From Pseudomonas sp. sp1636 (GTDB lineage Bacteria > Pseudomonadota > Gammaproteobacteria > Pseudomonadales > Pseudomonadaceae): 64,000 nt of DNA. This document shows, piece after piece, positions 16,190 through 27,526 of the stretch (its first letter is position 1; each line of letters begins with the position of its first letter). A model generated the notes under the pieces. The model was not told the origin of the DNA, did not search any database, and saw only the letters and a list, made by a program, of their open reading frames with translations. Location: NCBI RefSeq assembly GCF_030376615.1, contig NZ_JARRAB010000011.1, forward strand, positions 62,001 through 126,000, in the 5' to 3' direction. Made by a program: the position numbers and the translations under genes.

Positions 16190-17170
16190 TCAACCGCGTT
16201 CGACCGGCGCCGAAGTCAACTCGAAGGGGCTGTTGCTGCGCCGCTGGTTGCGGTCTTCGCGCGGGGTGGCGCCGAAGAAGTTGCGGTAGGCACTGGAGAA
16301 GTGCGGACCGGAGGAGAAGCCGCAAGACAGGCCGATCTGGATGATCGACTTGCTGGTCTGCATCAGCAGTTGGCGTGCCTTGTTCAGGCGCAGTTCCAGG
16401 TAGTACTGGCTGGGTACGCGGTTGAGATACTGCTTGAAGATGCGCTCCAGCTGGCGGCGCGAGACGCAGACGTGCTGGGCGATCTCGTCGGTGGTCAGCG
16501 GCTCTTCGATGTTCGCCTCCATCAGCAGCACCGCCTGGGTCAGCTTGGGGTGGCTGGAGCCCAGGCGATTCTGCAATGGAATGCGCTGACGCTCGCTGCC
16601 CTCGCGGATCCGCTCGACCACCAGCTCTTCCGACACCGCCCCGGCCAGCTCGGCACCGTGATCGCGGGCCAGCAGGGCCAGCAGCAGATCGAGCACGGCC
16701 AGACCGCCGCAAGCGCTGAGACGATCACGATCCCAATCGAACAGGTGGCTGGTGGCGATGACCTTGGGGAAACGCTCGCTGAAGTCGTCCTGCCAGCGCC
16801 AGTGCACGGCGGCGCGATAGCCGTCGAGCAGACCCAGTTGCGCCAGCGGATAGACCCCGGCGGATATCCCGCCGATCACGCAGCCGCCACGCACCAGTTG
16901 CTTGAGCGCGCCGGACAGGGCCAAGGGCATTGGCGCGGGCGGCTCGTCGGCGAGCAGGAAGAGCTTTTGCAAACCCTCCAGCTTGCCCGCCCAGGCTCCT
17001 CCCGGCAGACGCCAGGCACCTTCGGCCGGGCTCTCGGCCTGCAGAAACGACAGTTCGTAGACCACGTCCGGGTGGACGCGCTGAGCAACGCGCAAGGCTT
17101 CCTCGGCCAAGGCCAGGGTCAGGGGCTTGCAGTTGGGCCAAAGCAGGAAGCCGATTCGATGGGCAGTCAT
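16190..17170 (-). CDS. argR: Arginine-responsive AraC-family regulator ArgR
   Basis: 326 residues. The N-terminal half (about 5-180) has a DJ-1/PfpI-like glutamine amidotransferase fold, with GGCVIGGISAGVYPLAQLGLL as the elbow region; the C-terminal AraC domain contains two helix-turn-helix units (TTDEIAQHVCVSRRQLERIF and IIQIGLSCGFSSGPHFSSAY). The start MTAHRIGFLLWP is distinctive for Pseudomonas ArgR, which activates arginine catabolism and the aot uptake operon and represses biosynthesis. It is last in the aot operon, 40 bp after aotP, as in P. aeruginosa. I placed the start at 17170, since the reading upstream runs into the aotP end without conserved sequence. Confidence 0.95.
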   Translation of the reverse strand: MTAHRIGFLLWPNCKPLTLALAEEALRVAQRVHPDVVYELSFLQAESPAEGAWRLPGGAWAGKLEGLQKLFLLADEPPAPMPLALSGALKQLVRGGCVIGGISAGVYPLAQLGLLDGYRAAVHWRWQDDFSERFPKVIATSHLFDWDRDRLSACGGLAVLDLLLALLARDHGAELAGAVSEELVVERIREGSERQRIPLQNRLGSSHPKLTQAVLLMEANIEEPLTTDEIAQHVCVSRRQLERIFKQYLNRVPSQYYLELRLNKARQLLMQTSKSIIQIGLSCGFSSGPHFSSAYRNFFGATPREDRNQRRSNSPFELTSAPVERG

Positions 17171-17210
17171 GGGGCAGTTTAGGCTCTGTGAACGGACAAG
17201 GGGATGCCGC

Positions 17211-17975
17211 TCACTTAAGGCTACCAGAGAGGAACTGCTGAAGGCGCTCGGATTGTGGCTTAAGCAGCACCTCGCGCGGGTCGCCACGCTCCTCGACCAC
17301 CCCCTTATGGAGGAACACCAACTGGTTGGACACCTCACGGGCGAAGCCCATTTCGTGGGTGACCACCACCATGGTACGGCCTTCCTGGGCCAGATCCTGC
17401 ATCACCTTGAGCACCTCGCCGACCAGTTCCGGGTCGAGTGCCGAGGTCGGCTCGTCGAACAGCATCACTTCCGGCTCCATGGCCAGGGCGCGGGCAATCG
17501 CCACACGCTGCTGCTCGCCGCCGGACATATGCGCCGGGTAGGCGTCCTTGCGGTGGGCCACGCCGACCTTGTTCAGGTAGTGTTCGGCTTTATCCCGGGC
17601 TTCGGCCTTGGCGATACCGAGCACATGCACCGGCGCTTCCATGACGTTTTCCAGGGCGCTCATGTGCGACCACAGGTTGAAGTGCTGAAACACCATGGCC
17701 AGGCGCGAGCGCATGCGCTGCAACTGCTTGGGGTCGGCGGCCTTGAGCGCGCCCTCCTTGTTGGCCACCAGCTTCAGCTCTTCGCCGTTGAGCAGAATCT
17801 TGCCGCCGTGGGGTTGTTCGAGCAGGTTGATGCAGCGCAGGAAGGTACTCTTGCCCGAGCCACTGGAGCCGATGATGCTGATCACGTCACCCGCCTTGGC
17901 CGCCAGGGACACGCCCTTGAGCACTTCGTGGCTGCCGTAGCGCTTGTGCAGATCCTGAACTTCGAGTTTGTACAT
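17211..17975 (-). CDS. aotP: Arginine/ornithine ABC transporter ATP-binding protein AotP
   Basis: 254 residues. Walker A is GSSGSGKS near residue 37, the ABC signature is MSGGEQQRVAIARAL, and Walker B with its glutamate is VMLFDEPTSALDPE; the H-loop is VVVTHEMGFAREV. It energises uptake of arginine and ornithine through AotQ and AotM. A GTG three codons upstream would add three residues, but ATG 17975 is better placed behind AAGAGAG and gives the family length. It follows aotO after 18 bp. Confidence 0.95.
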   Translation of the reverse strand: MYKLEVQDLHKRYGSHEVLKGVSLAAKAGDVISIIGSSGSGKSTFLRCINLLEQPHGGKILLNGEELKLVANKEGALKAADPKQLQRMRSRLAMVFQHFNLWSHMSALENVMEAPVHVLGIAKAEARDKAEHYLNKVGVAHRKDAYPAHMSGGEQQRVAIARALAMEPEVMLFDEPTSALDPELVGEVLKVMQDLAQEGRTMVVVTHEMGFAREVSNQLVFLHKGVVEERGDPREVLLKPQSERLQQFLSGSLK

Positions 17976-17993
17976 GGTTTCCACTCTCTTGAA

Positions 17994-19106
17994 TCAGTCG
18001 CTGAGCAAGCGACCCTGGCGAATAGGGGTACGACCGGCGACCTTGGCCAGCCACAAACCGGGCTGGGCAAAGCGCATCCGTTCGCGAACGTAAAGCACAC
18101 CATCGGTCGAAGCGCAGACGGTGCTATGGCGATCGCTCAGCGGATCGATCACCTCGAACAGTGGATCGCCGGCCCTGACCTGCGCCCCCACCGGCTGCAG
18201 AAAACTCACCACTCCGGCATGCGGTGCACAGGCATATTCGGCGCCTTCGAAAGGCGTGGCCTCGCAGCAATCCGCCGGAGCCGCGGCCCAATCGCCAGCG
18301 ATCAGGCCCTGCTCGGCGAGAAACGCCAGAATACTCTCGGCACTGGCTGCGGCCTGCTCCTTGCCGGTGTCGGCCATGCCGCCCAGCTCGACCGTGGCCG
18401 CCAGGCAAGCCAGCGGAATATCGGCCTCGGGGAAATGCCGGGCCAGACGCAACCAGGGCAGCGAACAGGATTCGTCGAAGGAGCTGCCGCCGCCATCTTC
18501 GGTCGTCAGCACCGCACCGGCCTGCAGGCGGGCGGCCAATGAGCGCAGTTGCGGCCATTGCTGCGGCAGGCTGTAGAGATGCACCACGGCCTCGAAATCA
18601 CAGTGCAGGTCGAGTACCACGTCGGCATCGCAGGCGTGCTTGAGCAGCAGGCGTTGCAAACCCTGCAGCTCGGACTGCGCCGCCGGCAGATCGTCCAGCG
18701 CCTCCTGCATGGCCGCGCGAATCAGACGCACATTGGTCGGCCCATCGCCGCCCAGACTGCCGTGCAGCGCCGGGGCTATAGCTTCGGCCAACGCCGGGAA
18801 GTCGCGATTGAAGTTCTTGCCGCTGGCGAACTCGAAACGGCCCAGCTGGGCAGCCTGGATCACCTGCCCCAGGCCGATCGGGTTGGCCACCGGCACCAGT
18901 TCGATCACCCCGCTCAAGCGCCCCTGAGCCTCCAGCTCGCGCAGCCGCCGCTTGAGTTCCACCGCCACCCGCATGCCTGGCATCTCATCGGCATGCAGCG
19001 CGGCCTGGATGTAGGCCTTGCATAGGCCGCTGCCAAAGCGGAATACGCTCAGGCGGCGCTCCGTGCCTGGTGCGCTCCAGGGCAGCGAATGATCGATGCG
19101 TTGCAT
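17994..19106 (-). CDS. aotO: AotO, succinylglutamate desuccinylase/aspartoacylase-family protein
   Basis: 370 residues. The N-terminal part is an M14-like zinc carboxypeptidase fold with metal ligands recognisable in YIQAALHADEMPGM (H, then E) and VVLDLHCDFEAVVHLYSL (the second H); the C-terminal ~80 residues form a beta-rich lipoyl-like extension (HAGVVSFLQPVGAQVRAGDPLFEV). The family removes acyl groups from N-acyl amino acids. It sits inside the arginine transporter operon as in P. aeruginosa, where its role has been considered dispensable for uptake; it may process an acylated amino acid brought in by the transporter. That function is inference. Confidence 0.88.
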   Translation of the reverse strand: MQRIDHSLPWSAPGTERRLSVFRFGSGLCKAYIQAALHADEMPGMRVAVELKRRLRELEAQGRLSGVIELVPVANPIGLGQVIQAAQLGRFEFASGKNFNRDFPALAEAIAPALHGSLGGDGPTNVRLIRAAMQEALDDLPAAQSELQGLQRLLLKHACDADVVLDLHCDFEAVVHLYSLPQQWPQLRSLAARLQAGAVLTTEDGGGSSFDESCSLPWLRLARHFPEADIPLACLAATVELGGMADTGKEQAAASAESILAFLAEQGLIAGDWAAAPADCCEATPFEGAEYACAPHAGVVSFLQPVGAQVRAGDPLFEVIDPLSDRHSTVCASTDGVLYVRERMRFAQPGLWLAKVAGRTPIRQGRLLSD

Positions 19107-19116
19107 CTCCGCCTCC

Positions 19117-19815
19117 TCAGGCCTTGCGTGGCGCCAGATAGGCCAGCCAGCGGCGTTCGGCGTACTTGAACAGGCGCACCAGGATGAAGGTCAGGCACAG
19201 GTAGAACAGGCCGGCGGTGATGAAGGCCTCGAACGGCAGGTAATGCTGCGAACTGACGGTGCGTGCCGCGCCGGTGATATCGATCAGGGTGACGATCGAG
19301 GCCAGGCTGGTGGTGTGCAGCATCATGATCACTTCGTTGCTGTACTGCGGCAGTGCCCGACGCAGTGCCGAAGGCAGAAGGATGCGCCGGTACAGCTTGG
19401 CCCGCGACATGCCCATGGCCTTGGCCGCCTCGATCTCGCCATGCGGAGTCGACTTCAGGCTGCCGGCGAGAATCTCCGCGCTGTAGGCACTGGTGTTGAT
19501 GCCAAATGCCAGGCAGGCACAGAAGGTCGCGCTGGAAAAATACGGCCAGAGGAAGCTCTCGCGCACCGCCTCGAATTGGGCCAGACCGTAGTAGATCAGA
19601 AACAACTGCACCAGCATCGGCGTGCCGCGAATCACGTAGGTATAGAGCCAGGCCGGAAAGTTCAGCAACGCCGACTTGGATACCCGCATCAGCCCCAGCG
19701 GAATTGCCAGCGCCAGGCCAAACGCCAGGGAAATCAGGAGCAGCTTCAGGGTCATCAGCACGCCACCGAAGTACAGCGGCAGGCTTGTCCAGATCACGTT
19801 GTAGTCGAAGATCAT
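19117..19815 (-). CDS. aotM: Arginine/ornithine ABC transporter permease AotM
   Basis: 232 residues with five or so membrane segments. The cytoplasmic coupling motif EIEAAKAMGMSRAKLYRRILLPSAL (E-A-A followed by G) marks it as a polar amino-acid ABC permease of the HisM/ArtM type. It pairs with AotQ in the inner membrane. It ends 11 bp before aotO and follows aotQ by 13 bp. ATG 19815 is chosen; an upstream extension would overlap the aotQ coding end. Confidence 0.95.
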   Translation of the reverse strand: MIFDYNVIWTSLPLYFGGVLMTLKLLLISLAFGLALAIPLGLMRVSKSALLNFPAWLYTYVIRGTPMLVQLFLIYYGLAQFEAVRESFLWPYFSSATFCACLAFGINTSAYSAEILAGSLKSTPHGEIEAAKAMGMSRAKLYRRILLPSALRRALPQYSNEVIMMLHTTSLASIVTLIDITGAARTVSSQHYLPFEAFITAGLFYLCLTFILVRLFKYAERRWLAYLAPRKA

Positions 19816-19828
19816 GCGTTCGCTCCTC

Positions 19829-20518
19829 TCACAGATCGGCGGCTTTGGTGCCGACCGAGTAGCGTTTGTCCAGGTAACGCAAGGCCAGCAACGACACACT
19901 GGTCAGCACCAGGTAGAGCGCCGCGACCGCCAGGTAGAAGGTGAACGGCTCGCGCGTGGCGTCGGCCGCGCTCTTGGCCTTGAACATCATGTCCTGCAGG
20001 CCGACTACCGAAATCAGCGCGGTGGCCTTGGTCAGCACCAACCAGTTGTTGGTGAACCCAGGGATGGCGAAGCGGATCATCTGCGGTACCAGGATGCGGA
20101 AGAACACCTTGATGCCACTCATACCGTAGGCAGCACCCGCTTCGCTCTGGCCTTTCGGAATCGCCATGAAGGCTCCGCGAAAGGTCTCCGACAGGTAGGC
20201 ACCAAAGATGAAACCCATGGTGAAGACGCCGGCGATAAACGGATTGATGTCGATGTATTCGTTGTAACCCAGCAGCGGTGCCACCCGGTTCACCAAGTCC
20301 TGGCCGCCGTAGAAGATCAGCAGGATCAGCACCAGGTCGGGAATACCGCGAATCACGGTGGCGTAGGTTTCGCCCAGAGTCGCCAACCACTTGATCGGCG
20401 ACAGGCGAAACGCCGCGCCCATAAGGCCCAGGACAATCGCCACCGCCATCGATGTCAGCGCCAGGATCAGGGTGAGCCAGGCACCGTCGAGAATGGTCGA
20501 GCCGTAGCCGTTAAGCAT
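19829..20518 (-). CDS. aotQ: Arginine/ornithine ABC transporter permease AotQ
   Basis: 229 residues starting MLNGYGSTILDGAWLTLILALTSM. Several membrane helices and the coupling motif with EAGAAYGMSGIKVFFRILVPQMI identify the HisQ-type permease of the histidine/arginine family. It forms the translocation pore with AotM. A 117-bp gap containing two hairpins separates it from aotJ, which probably lowers its expression relative to the binding protein. Confidence 0.95.
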   Translation of the reverse strand: MLNGYGSTILDGAWLTLILALTSMAVAIVLGLMGAAFRLSPIKWLATLGETYATVIRGIPDLVLILLIFYGGQDLVNRVAPLLGYNEYIDINPFIAGVFTMGFIFGAYLSETFRGAFMAIPKGQSEAGAAYGMSGIKVFFRILVPQMIRFAIPGFTNNWLVLTKATALISVVGLQDMMFKAKSAADATREPFTFYLAVAALYLVLTSVSLLALRYLDKRYSVGTKAADL

Positions 20519-20536
20519 GCTCTAGTACCTCATGCA

Positions 20537-20606
20537 GGCGCCAGGCGGCGCCAAGGAGCACAACGGAAAAGTGGCACCAGCGCGTTATCCGCCTGATTGC
20601 GCCACT
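20537..20606 (-). terminator. Attenuator-like hairpins between aotJ and aotQ
   Basis: On the minus strand AGTGGC (20606-20601) pairs with GCCACT (20575-20570), followed by TTTTCC, then a second hairpin GGCGCC/GGCGCC (20552-20537). Partial termination or mRNA protection here would explain higher synthesis of the periplasmic protein than of the membrane subunits, a common arrangement in ABC uptake operons. Confidence 0.5.
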
Positions 20607-20635
20607 CTCGGTGATAAGCGACTTGATTGCAGAGA

Positions 20636-21415
20636 TCAGTCGCCGTAGACGTCAAAGTCGAAATACTTACCCTGCACTTGCTGGTACTTGCCATTGGCAC
20701 GAATTGCTGCAATGGCCGTATTGAACTTGTCGACCAGGGCGGCATCGCCCTTGCGCACGGCAATCCCCTGCCCTTCGCCGAAGTACTTCACATCGGTGAA
20801 ATCAGGTCCGGCAAAGGTGAAGCCCTTGCCGGCGTCGGTCTTGAGGAAGCCGTCGTCGATGTTCACCGAATCGGCGAGGGTGGCATCCAGGCGACCGGTC
20901 TGCAAATCCAGGAAGATTTCGTTCTGCGAGCTGTAACGCACCACTTCAACACCCGCCGGGGCGAAGACATCGCTGGCATAACGGTCGTAGATCGAGGAAC
21001 GCTGCACGCCGACTTTCTTGCCTTTGAGGTCGAGCAACGGATCGTTGATCGCAGTGCCGGCCTTCATCGCCAGTTTGGCGGGAGTCGAATAGTATTTACC
21101 GGTGAAATCCACTGACTTCTTACGATCCTCGGTGATGGACATCGACGACAGCACGGCGTCGAACTTGCGTACTTTCAGGGCCGGAATCAGGCCATCGAAC
21201 TCCTGCTCGATCCACTGGCACTTGACCTGCATCTCTTCGCACAAGGCATTGCCGATGTCGTAGTCGAAACCGGTGATGTTGCCTTCAGGAGTCTTGTAGG
21301 CGAAGGGCGGATAGGCGGCTTCGATGCCGATGCGCAGCGGCTTGGCTTCTTCTGCCATGGCCAGCGGCGACAGTACGGATAGCGCCAGTGCGCCGAGAAG
21401 TGCAATCTTCTTCAT
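20636..21415 (-). CDS. aotJ: Arginine/ornithine periplasmic binding protein AotJ
   Basis: 259 residues. Residues 1-21 are a signal peptide with A-M-A before the cleavage site. The mature protein begins with [29 protein letters not shown], the classical start of family-3 amino-acid receptors, followed by [20 protein letters not shown] and the hinge strand [12 protein letters not shown]. It captures arginine and ornithine in the periplasm for AotQMP. It is the first gene of the operon; ArgR half-sites lie 137-182 bp upstream of the start. Confidence 0.96.
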   Translation of the reverse strand: MKKIALLGALALSVLSPLAMAEEAKPLRIGIEAAYPPFAYKTPEGNITGFDYDIGNALCEEMQVKCQWIEQEFDGLIPALKVRKFDAVLSSMSITEDRKKSVDFTGKYYSTPAKLAMKAGTAINDPLLDLKGKKVGVQRSSIYDRYASDVFAPAGVEVVRYSSQNEIFLDLQTGRLDATLADSVNIDDGFLKTDAGKGFTFAGPDFTDVKYFGEGQGIAVRKGDAALVDKFNTAIAAIRANGKYQQVQGKYFDFDVYGD

Positions 21416-21551
21416 CTTGTGACTCCTTCGAATGGGAATGGCTTCGGTTGGCAGTGTTCAGGTATGTGCGTCCAGCCATGGATGAATTGTAGAGAACGTC
21501 GCCATCCTTGCCGCATAACGTGCAGGCAACGGCAACTTCGGCTGGGTGAGC

Positions 21552-21597
21552 GGCATTCTAGCGACAGGCCGAAAGTCGATATTTCCTCAATGCGACA
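21552..21597 (-). promoter_or_regulatory. ArgR operator upstream of aotJ
   Basis: On the minus strand two direct half-sites TGTCGC (21597-21592 and 21566-21561) are visible; the first reads TGTCGC, eight bases, AA, matching the TGTCGC-N8-AA half-site consensus known for Pseudomonas ArgR. The spacing of 31 bp places them on nearly the same DNA face. The AT-rich DNA at 21670-21770 shows no gene. Confidence 0.65.
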
Positions 21598-21918
21598 AGT
21601 ATTTACAAAAGCCCCGAGCGGGTAGCGCAGACACATTGACAGCCTCCCACAAACATGCAGAGACAGAAGAGAAGGGTAACCTTTAAAAAATGCAATATGC
21701 AGGCCACCCTTGCAAGACCCCTCTACCCATAAGCTTTGCAAGGGCATTCCTATTTTATCGGGCAGCAGAAAAACACACCGAATCGATGCCAGCTGTTTCC
21801 TTCCACCCCAGAAAAATGCGCGCCGTTACCTGAGCGGTGACAGCGACACAGGCCGATAGCAATCGGCTTTAACGGCCGGTTAATGGCTTTCCACGCGGCC
21901 AACCAACCATGAAAAAAC

Positions 21919-21957
21919 AAAAAGCCCCGTCCGACTTGTGGCCGGACGGGGCTTTTT
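21919..21957 (-). terminator. Intrinsic terminator after acsA (possibly bidirectional)
   Basis: A perfect 11-bp stem AGCCCCGTCCG/CGGACGGGGCT flanked by A-runs on the left and T-runs on the right, so it can end transcription in either direction. It lies 17 bp after the acsA stop. The 558-bp gap 21416-21973 otherwise holds the aot promoter and ArgR sites, with no further gene seen. Confidence 0.85.
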
Positions 21958-21973
21958 ATTGGTCAGATGCCGG

Positions 21974-23929
<1,956 letters not shown>

Positions 23930-24504
23930 TGGATAGACCTCGGTGGGTAGTTGTTTTTCTATGGGGCATTTTGTAGCCAGGTGCCCCTGCTTGGGCCATT
24001 CGACCATGGTATTACCGCTCTACAACCAAGGTCTTGCAGCGCCGATGACTCGCCAGGCGCTGCAACCACGCCTGCAGTAAAGCAGTTGCACGATCAAAAT
24101 TTGTGGAAATATCGAACGCCGTCGCGAGGCCGTCTCCAGGCGTTCGCGACGGCAAACATCGATGCCGAGCGGCCGCCGGCAAGCCGTCAATCCGCTCAAC
24201 GCAGAAAAAAGGCGACCCGGAGGCCGCCTACCCGAACATTCCGCGAACGGAATGGAGAACCGCTGGTATTCAAATTACGCAGGATTCGAACGCGGCCAGT
24301 CTCCCCCACCACCTCGCCCACCAACAATTGCACCAAGGTCTAACAGGATTCAGCGGCCCCGCCGCCCCGCTCGTCGTCGCTCTCCACACCCACGCCGCTG
24401 ATCGCCACGCAGGCCAGCCGGGCCTCGCCCGGCACTCCCTGCGGCAAGGAAAGTCGAAGCGAATTTCACGTCTTATTATGTGCAACAACAATGCACCTAC
24501 CCGA
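23930..24504. other. 575-bp intergenic region between acsA and phhR
   Basis: No credible gene is seen. It holds the acsA promoter region, a perfect 10-bp inverted repeat GCCGTCGCGA/TCGCGACGGC at 24118-24153, and a terminator candidate for phhR. Codon use in the open frames does not resemble neighbouring genes. Confidence 0.5.
24205..24228 (-). terminator. Intrinsic terminator downstream of phhR
   Basis: Read on the minus strand: GGCGGCC, a short loop, GGTCGCC (one G-T pair), then TTTTTT. It stands about 280 bp beyond the phhR stop, which would give the mRNA a long 3' untranslated part. Confidence 0.6.
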
Positions 24505-26064
24505 CTATTCCAACTCCTTGCCCAACCCATGCTGACGCAGCTTATTGGCGATGGTGGTGTGCGACACTCCCAGGCGCTTGCCCAGCTGCCGACTGCTCGG
24601 GTGGTCGTGATACAGCCGCGCCAGCACGGCCTTCTCGAAGCGGCCGAGAATCTCGTCCAGGCCGCCCTCTAGCGAGAACTCGCCCAAGGGTTGTGGTGCA
24701 CCGTAGTCCGGCAGGCGGATATGTTCGACCTTGACCATGCCGCCCTCGCACAGCGACACCGCCTGAAACAGCACGTTTTCCAGCTGGCGCACATTCCCTG
24801 GCCAATGGTAATGGGCGAGCTTGTCCAGCGCCTGCGGAGCCAGCCGGGGCAGCGGGCAGCCGATCTGTCGGCTGGCCTGGTCGAGGAAGTGCTCGACCAA
24901 CGGCACCAGCCCGTCCAGACACTCACGCAATGGCGGAATGTGCAGACTGAGCACATTGAGTCGGTGGTAGAGATCCTGGCGGAACTCACCCTTGGCGCAC
25001 AACTCGGACAGATCGACCTGGGTCGCGCAAATCACCCGCACATCCAGATAGACCTCCTCGTCGCTGCCGACCCGGCGGAAACAGCCGTCCTGCAGGAAGC
25101 GCAACAACTTGGCCTGCAAACGCGGGCTCATCTCGCCAACGCCATCGAGAAACAGGGTACCGCCGGTGGTGAGTTCGAGCAGGCCGAGCTTGCCCTCCGG
25201 GCGCGCGCCCTCGAAGGCGCCGGGGCCGTAGCCGAACAGCTCGGTCTCGGCCATCGACTCCGGCAAGCCGGCGCAATTCAACGCCATAAAGGGCGACTGC
25301 CCGCGCGGGCTGGCCAGGTGGCAAGCCCGCGCCAACAGCTCCTTGCCAGTGCCGGTCTCGCCCTCGATCAGCAGCGGTGCGTCCAGGGGCGCCATGCGTC
25401 GCGCCTCGCGCACTACCGCCGCCATGATTTTCGAGCTCTGGAAGATGCTGTCGAAGCCGCGCAGTTCCTGCTTGCGCACATGGTAGATGCGCTCGCCAAC
25501 CCGATCCGCCCGGTGCAGGGTGAGCACCGCACCGGCCAGGGCATCGCTCTCGTCGTGTTCGGTTTGCAGCGGGGCGATGTCGGCGAGGTACACATCGCCC
25601 TTGACCTTGACCCGCAAGCCATTGATCCGCGATTTGTTGGCGCGCACCAACTCCGGTAAATCGAAGTCTTCGGCGTAGCGCGACAGCGCAATCCCCGGCA
25701 CTTCGTCGACCCGCACGCCGAGCAACTGGGCGGCGGCGCGGTTGGCGGCGACTATGGAGCCGGCCATGTCGATCGACAGCACCGGGAAATCCAGAGCGCC
25801 GAGCAAGGCGTTGAGCTCCAGGTGGCGGCGCTCGCTGGGCATCAAACCGACGCGCTTGACTCCAAACACTCCGGGGATCGCCTCCAGTTTCGGCCGCAGT
25901 GCCTGCAATTGCAGGTTGATCAGGTTCGGGCAGAGCATATAGATGGCGTTGCCCTGCTCGCCGCCGACCTCGCCGCGGGCGACGTTGATGCCGTACTCAA
26001 CCAACAGGTTGAGGATGTCGCGCAGAATGCCGATCCGGTTTTGACAGTGAATTTTGATACGCAT
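24505..26064 (-). CDS. phhR: Aromatic amino-acid regulator PhhR (TyrR family)
   Basis: 519 residues. Order of domains: ACT domain (1-~75), PAS domain (~80-190), AAA+ central domain with Walker A GETGTGKE near residue 231, and a C-terminal helix-turn-helix (RQLGKRLGVSHTTIANKLRQHG). Where sigma-54 activators carry GAFTGA this protein has GAFEGA. The change is typical of TyrR/PhhR proteins that act with sigma-70 RNA polymerase and is not a sign of decay. It activates the divergent phhABC operon in response to phenylalanine and tyrosine. The start at 26064 is the second in-frame start; it begins directly with the ACT domain. Confidence 0.95.
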   Translation of the reverse strand: MRIKIHCQNRIGILRDILNLLVEYGINVARGEVGGEQGNAIYMLCPNLINLQLQALRPKLEAIPGVFGVKRVGLMPSERRHLELNALLGALDFPVLSIDMAGSIVAANRAAAQLLGVRVDEVPGIALSRYAEDFDLPELVRANKSRINGLRVKVKGDVYLADIAPLQTEHDESDALAGAVLTLHRADRVGERIYHVRKQELRGFDSIFQSSKIMAAVVREARRMAPLDAPLLIEGETGTGKELLARACHLASPRGQSPFMALNCAGLPESMAETELFGYGPGAFEGARPEGKLGLLELTTGGTLFLDGVGEMSPRLQAKLLRFLQDGCFRRVGSDEEVYLDVRVICATQVDLSELCAKGEFRQDLYHRLNVLSLHIPPLRECLDGLVPLVEHFLDQASRQIGCPLPRLAPQALDKLAHYHWPGNVRQLENVLFQAVSLCEGGMVKVEHIRLPDYGAPQPLGEFSLEGGLDEILGRFEKAVLARLYHDHPSSRQLGKRLGVSHTTIANKLRQHGLGKELE

Positions 26065-26191
26065 GGCAGGCCCTGAACCCATTTCCCGGTAGCCGAACCG
26101 CCGAAAATCGGCGGCCAGGTCTTAATTTTCGTCAAGAATATGTGACAGGTTAGCGCAGCAGCAAGACGATAGTCGGCCACTCCCCTGCCGG

Positions 26192-26209
26192 CGTAATTTT
26201 TCCTTTACG
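26192..26209. promoter_or_regulatory. PhhR box upstream of phhA
   Basis: CGTAAT-N6-TTTACG, near the PhhR consensus TGTAAA-N6-TTTACA with exact 6-bp spacing (9 of 12 positions agree). It lies 111 bp before phhA in the phhR-phhA divergent region. Confidence 0.6.
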
Positions 26210-26319
26210 CAATCCCCACGCTTGCCCCGCCTAAACAGTCACCTTAAGCGCTGCGCAACCTCACAACCTGGGGTATTCATTGTCCAACATAACAACAACG
26301 GCCCCAGCAGGAGGCAGTG

Positions 26320-27105
26320 ATGAAGCACACGCAGTATGTGGCTCGGCAACCGGATGAAAACGGCTTTATCCACTACGGCGAAGCCGAGCACCAGGTGTGG
26401 AACACCTTGATCAGCCGCCAGCTCAAGGTGATCGAAGGCCGCGCTTGCCAGGAGTACCTGGACGGCATCGAGCAACTCGGCCTGCCCCATGAGCGCATCC
26501 CGCAACTCGACGAAGTGAATCGGGTGTTGCAAGCCGCTACCGGCTGGCGGGTCGCCCGCGTACCTGCGCTGATCCCCTTCCAGACCTTTTTCGAATTGCT
26601 GGCCAGTCAGCAATTCCCGGTGGCCACTTTTATCCGTAGCCCCGAGGAACTGGACTACTTGCAAGAACCGGACATCTTTCACGAGATTTTCGGCCACTGC
26701 CCGTTACTCACCAACCCCTGGTTCGCCGAATTCACCCACACTTACGGCAAGCTGGGTCTCAAGGCCAGCAAAGAGCAGCGCGTCTACCTGGCCCGCCTGT
26801 ACTGGCTGACCATCGAATTCGGCCTGGTCGACACCAGCCAGGGGCGCAGGATCTACGGCGGCGGCATCCTCTCCTCGCCCAAAGAGACCGTCTACAGCCT
26901 GTCCAGCGAGCCCGAACATCAGCCATTCGACCCGATCGAGGCCATGCGCACGCCCTACCGCATCGATATCCTGCAACCGCTGTATTTTGTCTTGCCGGAA
27001 CTCAAGCATCTGTTCGAGCTGGCTCACCAGGACATCATGGCCATGGCTCAGCAGGCCATGCAGATGGGCCTGCACGCGCCGAAATTCTCGCCGAAAGCGG
27101 CGTAA
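26320..27105 (+). CDS. phhA: Phenylalanine 4-monooxygenase
   Basis: 261 residues, the length of bacterial pterin-dependent phenylalanine hydroxylases. It hydroxylates phenylalanine to tyrosine with O2, Fe(II) and tetrahydropterin. The iron ligands are the two histidines in [17 protein letters not shown] [13 protein letters not shown] (near residue 120) and the glutamate in [16 protein letters not shown] lies 5 bp before ATG 26320; a GTG one codon upstream is a less likely start. It begins the phhABC operon, in which PhhB recycles the cofactor and PhhC removes the amino group from tyrosine. Confidence 0.97.
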   Translation: MKHTQYVARQPDENGFIHYGEAEHQVWNTLISRQLKVIEGRACQEYLDGIEQLGLPHERIPQLDEVNRVLQAATGWRVARVPALIPFQTFFELLASQQFPVATFIRSPEELDYLQEPDIFHEIFGHCPLLTNPWFAEFTHTYGKLGLKASKEQRVYLARLYWLTIEFGLVDTSQGRRIYGGGILSSPKETVYSLSSEPEHQPFDPIEAMRTPYRIDILQPLYFVLPELKHLFELAHQDIMAMAQQAMQMGLHAPKFSPKAA

Positions 27106-27172
27106 ATCACTGATGCCGGCTGGCTCGAACGATAACCTGCATTTAGATCACCAGCGAACTTTGGAGCCCCCA

Positions 27173-27526
27173 ATGAGCCTTGCCCAAGCCCAATGCGAAG
27201 CCTGCCGCGCCGACGCCCCCCACGTGTCGGAGGAAGAATTGGCCGAGCTGATCCGCCAGATCCCCGACTGGAGCATCGAAGTGCGTGACGAGCACATGGA
27301 GCTGGAGCGGATATTCCTGTTCAAGAACTTCCGGCACGCCCTGGCCTTCACCAACGCGGTCGGTGCCATCGCCGAGGAAGTCGGCCACCATCCGGCCCTG
27401 CTCACCGAATGGGGCAAGGTTCGCGTGACCTGGTGGAGCCACGAGATTAAAGGCCTGCACCGCAACGATTTCATCATGGCCGCGCGCACCGACGAGCTGG
27501 CGAAAACCGCCGAGGGCCGCAAGTGA
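27173..27526 (+). CDS. phhB: Pterin-4a-carbinolamine dehydratase
   Basis: 117 residues. The PCD/DCoH fold is marked by [19 protein letters not shown] and the ending motif [20 protein letters not shown], which supply the active-site histidines (HHP and the later H in W-S-H). It dehydrates the 4a-carbinolamine formed by PhhA so that the pterin can be reduced again. It begins 67 bp after phhA and overlaps the GTG start of phhC by four bases. Confidence 0.96.
   Translation: MSLAQAQCEACRADAPHVSEEELAELIRQIPDWSIEVRDEHMELERIFLFKNFRHALAFTNAVGAIAEEVGHHPALLTEWGKVRVTWWSHEIKGLHRNDFIMAARTDELAKTAEGRK

Noticed and set aside
24505..26064. phhR as a pseudogene because of the altered GAFTGA motif
   Set aside because: All domains and the reading frame are intact and GAFEGA is usual in TyrR/PhhR-type regulators.
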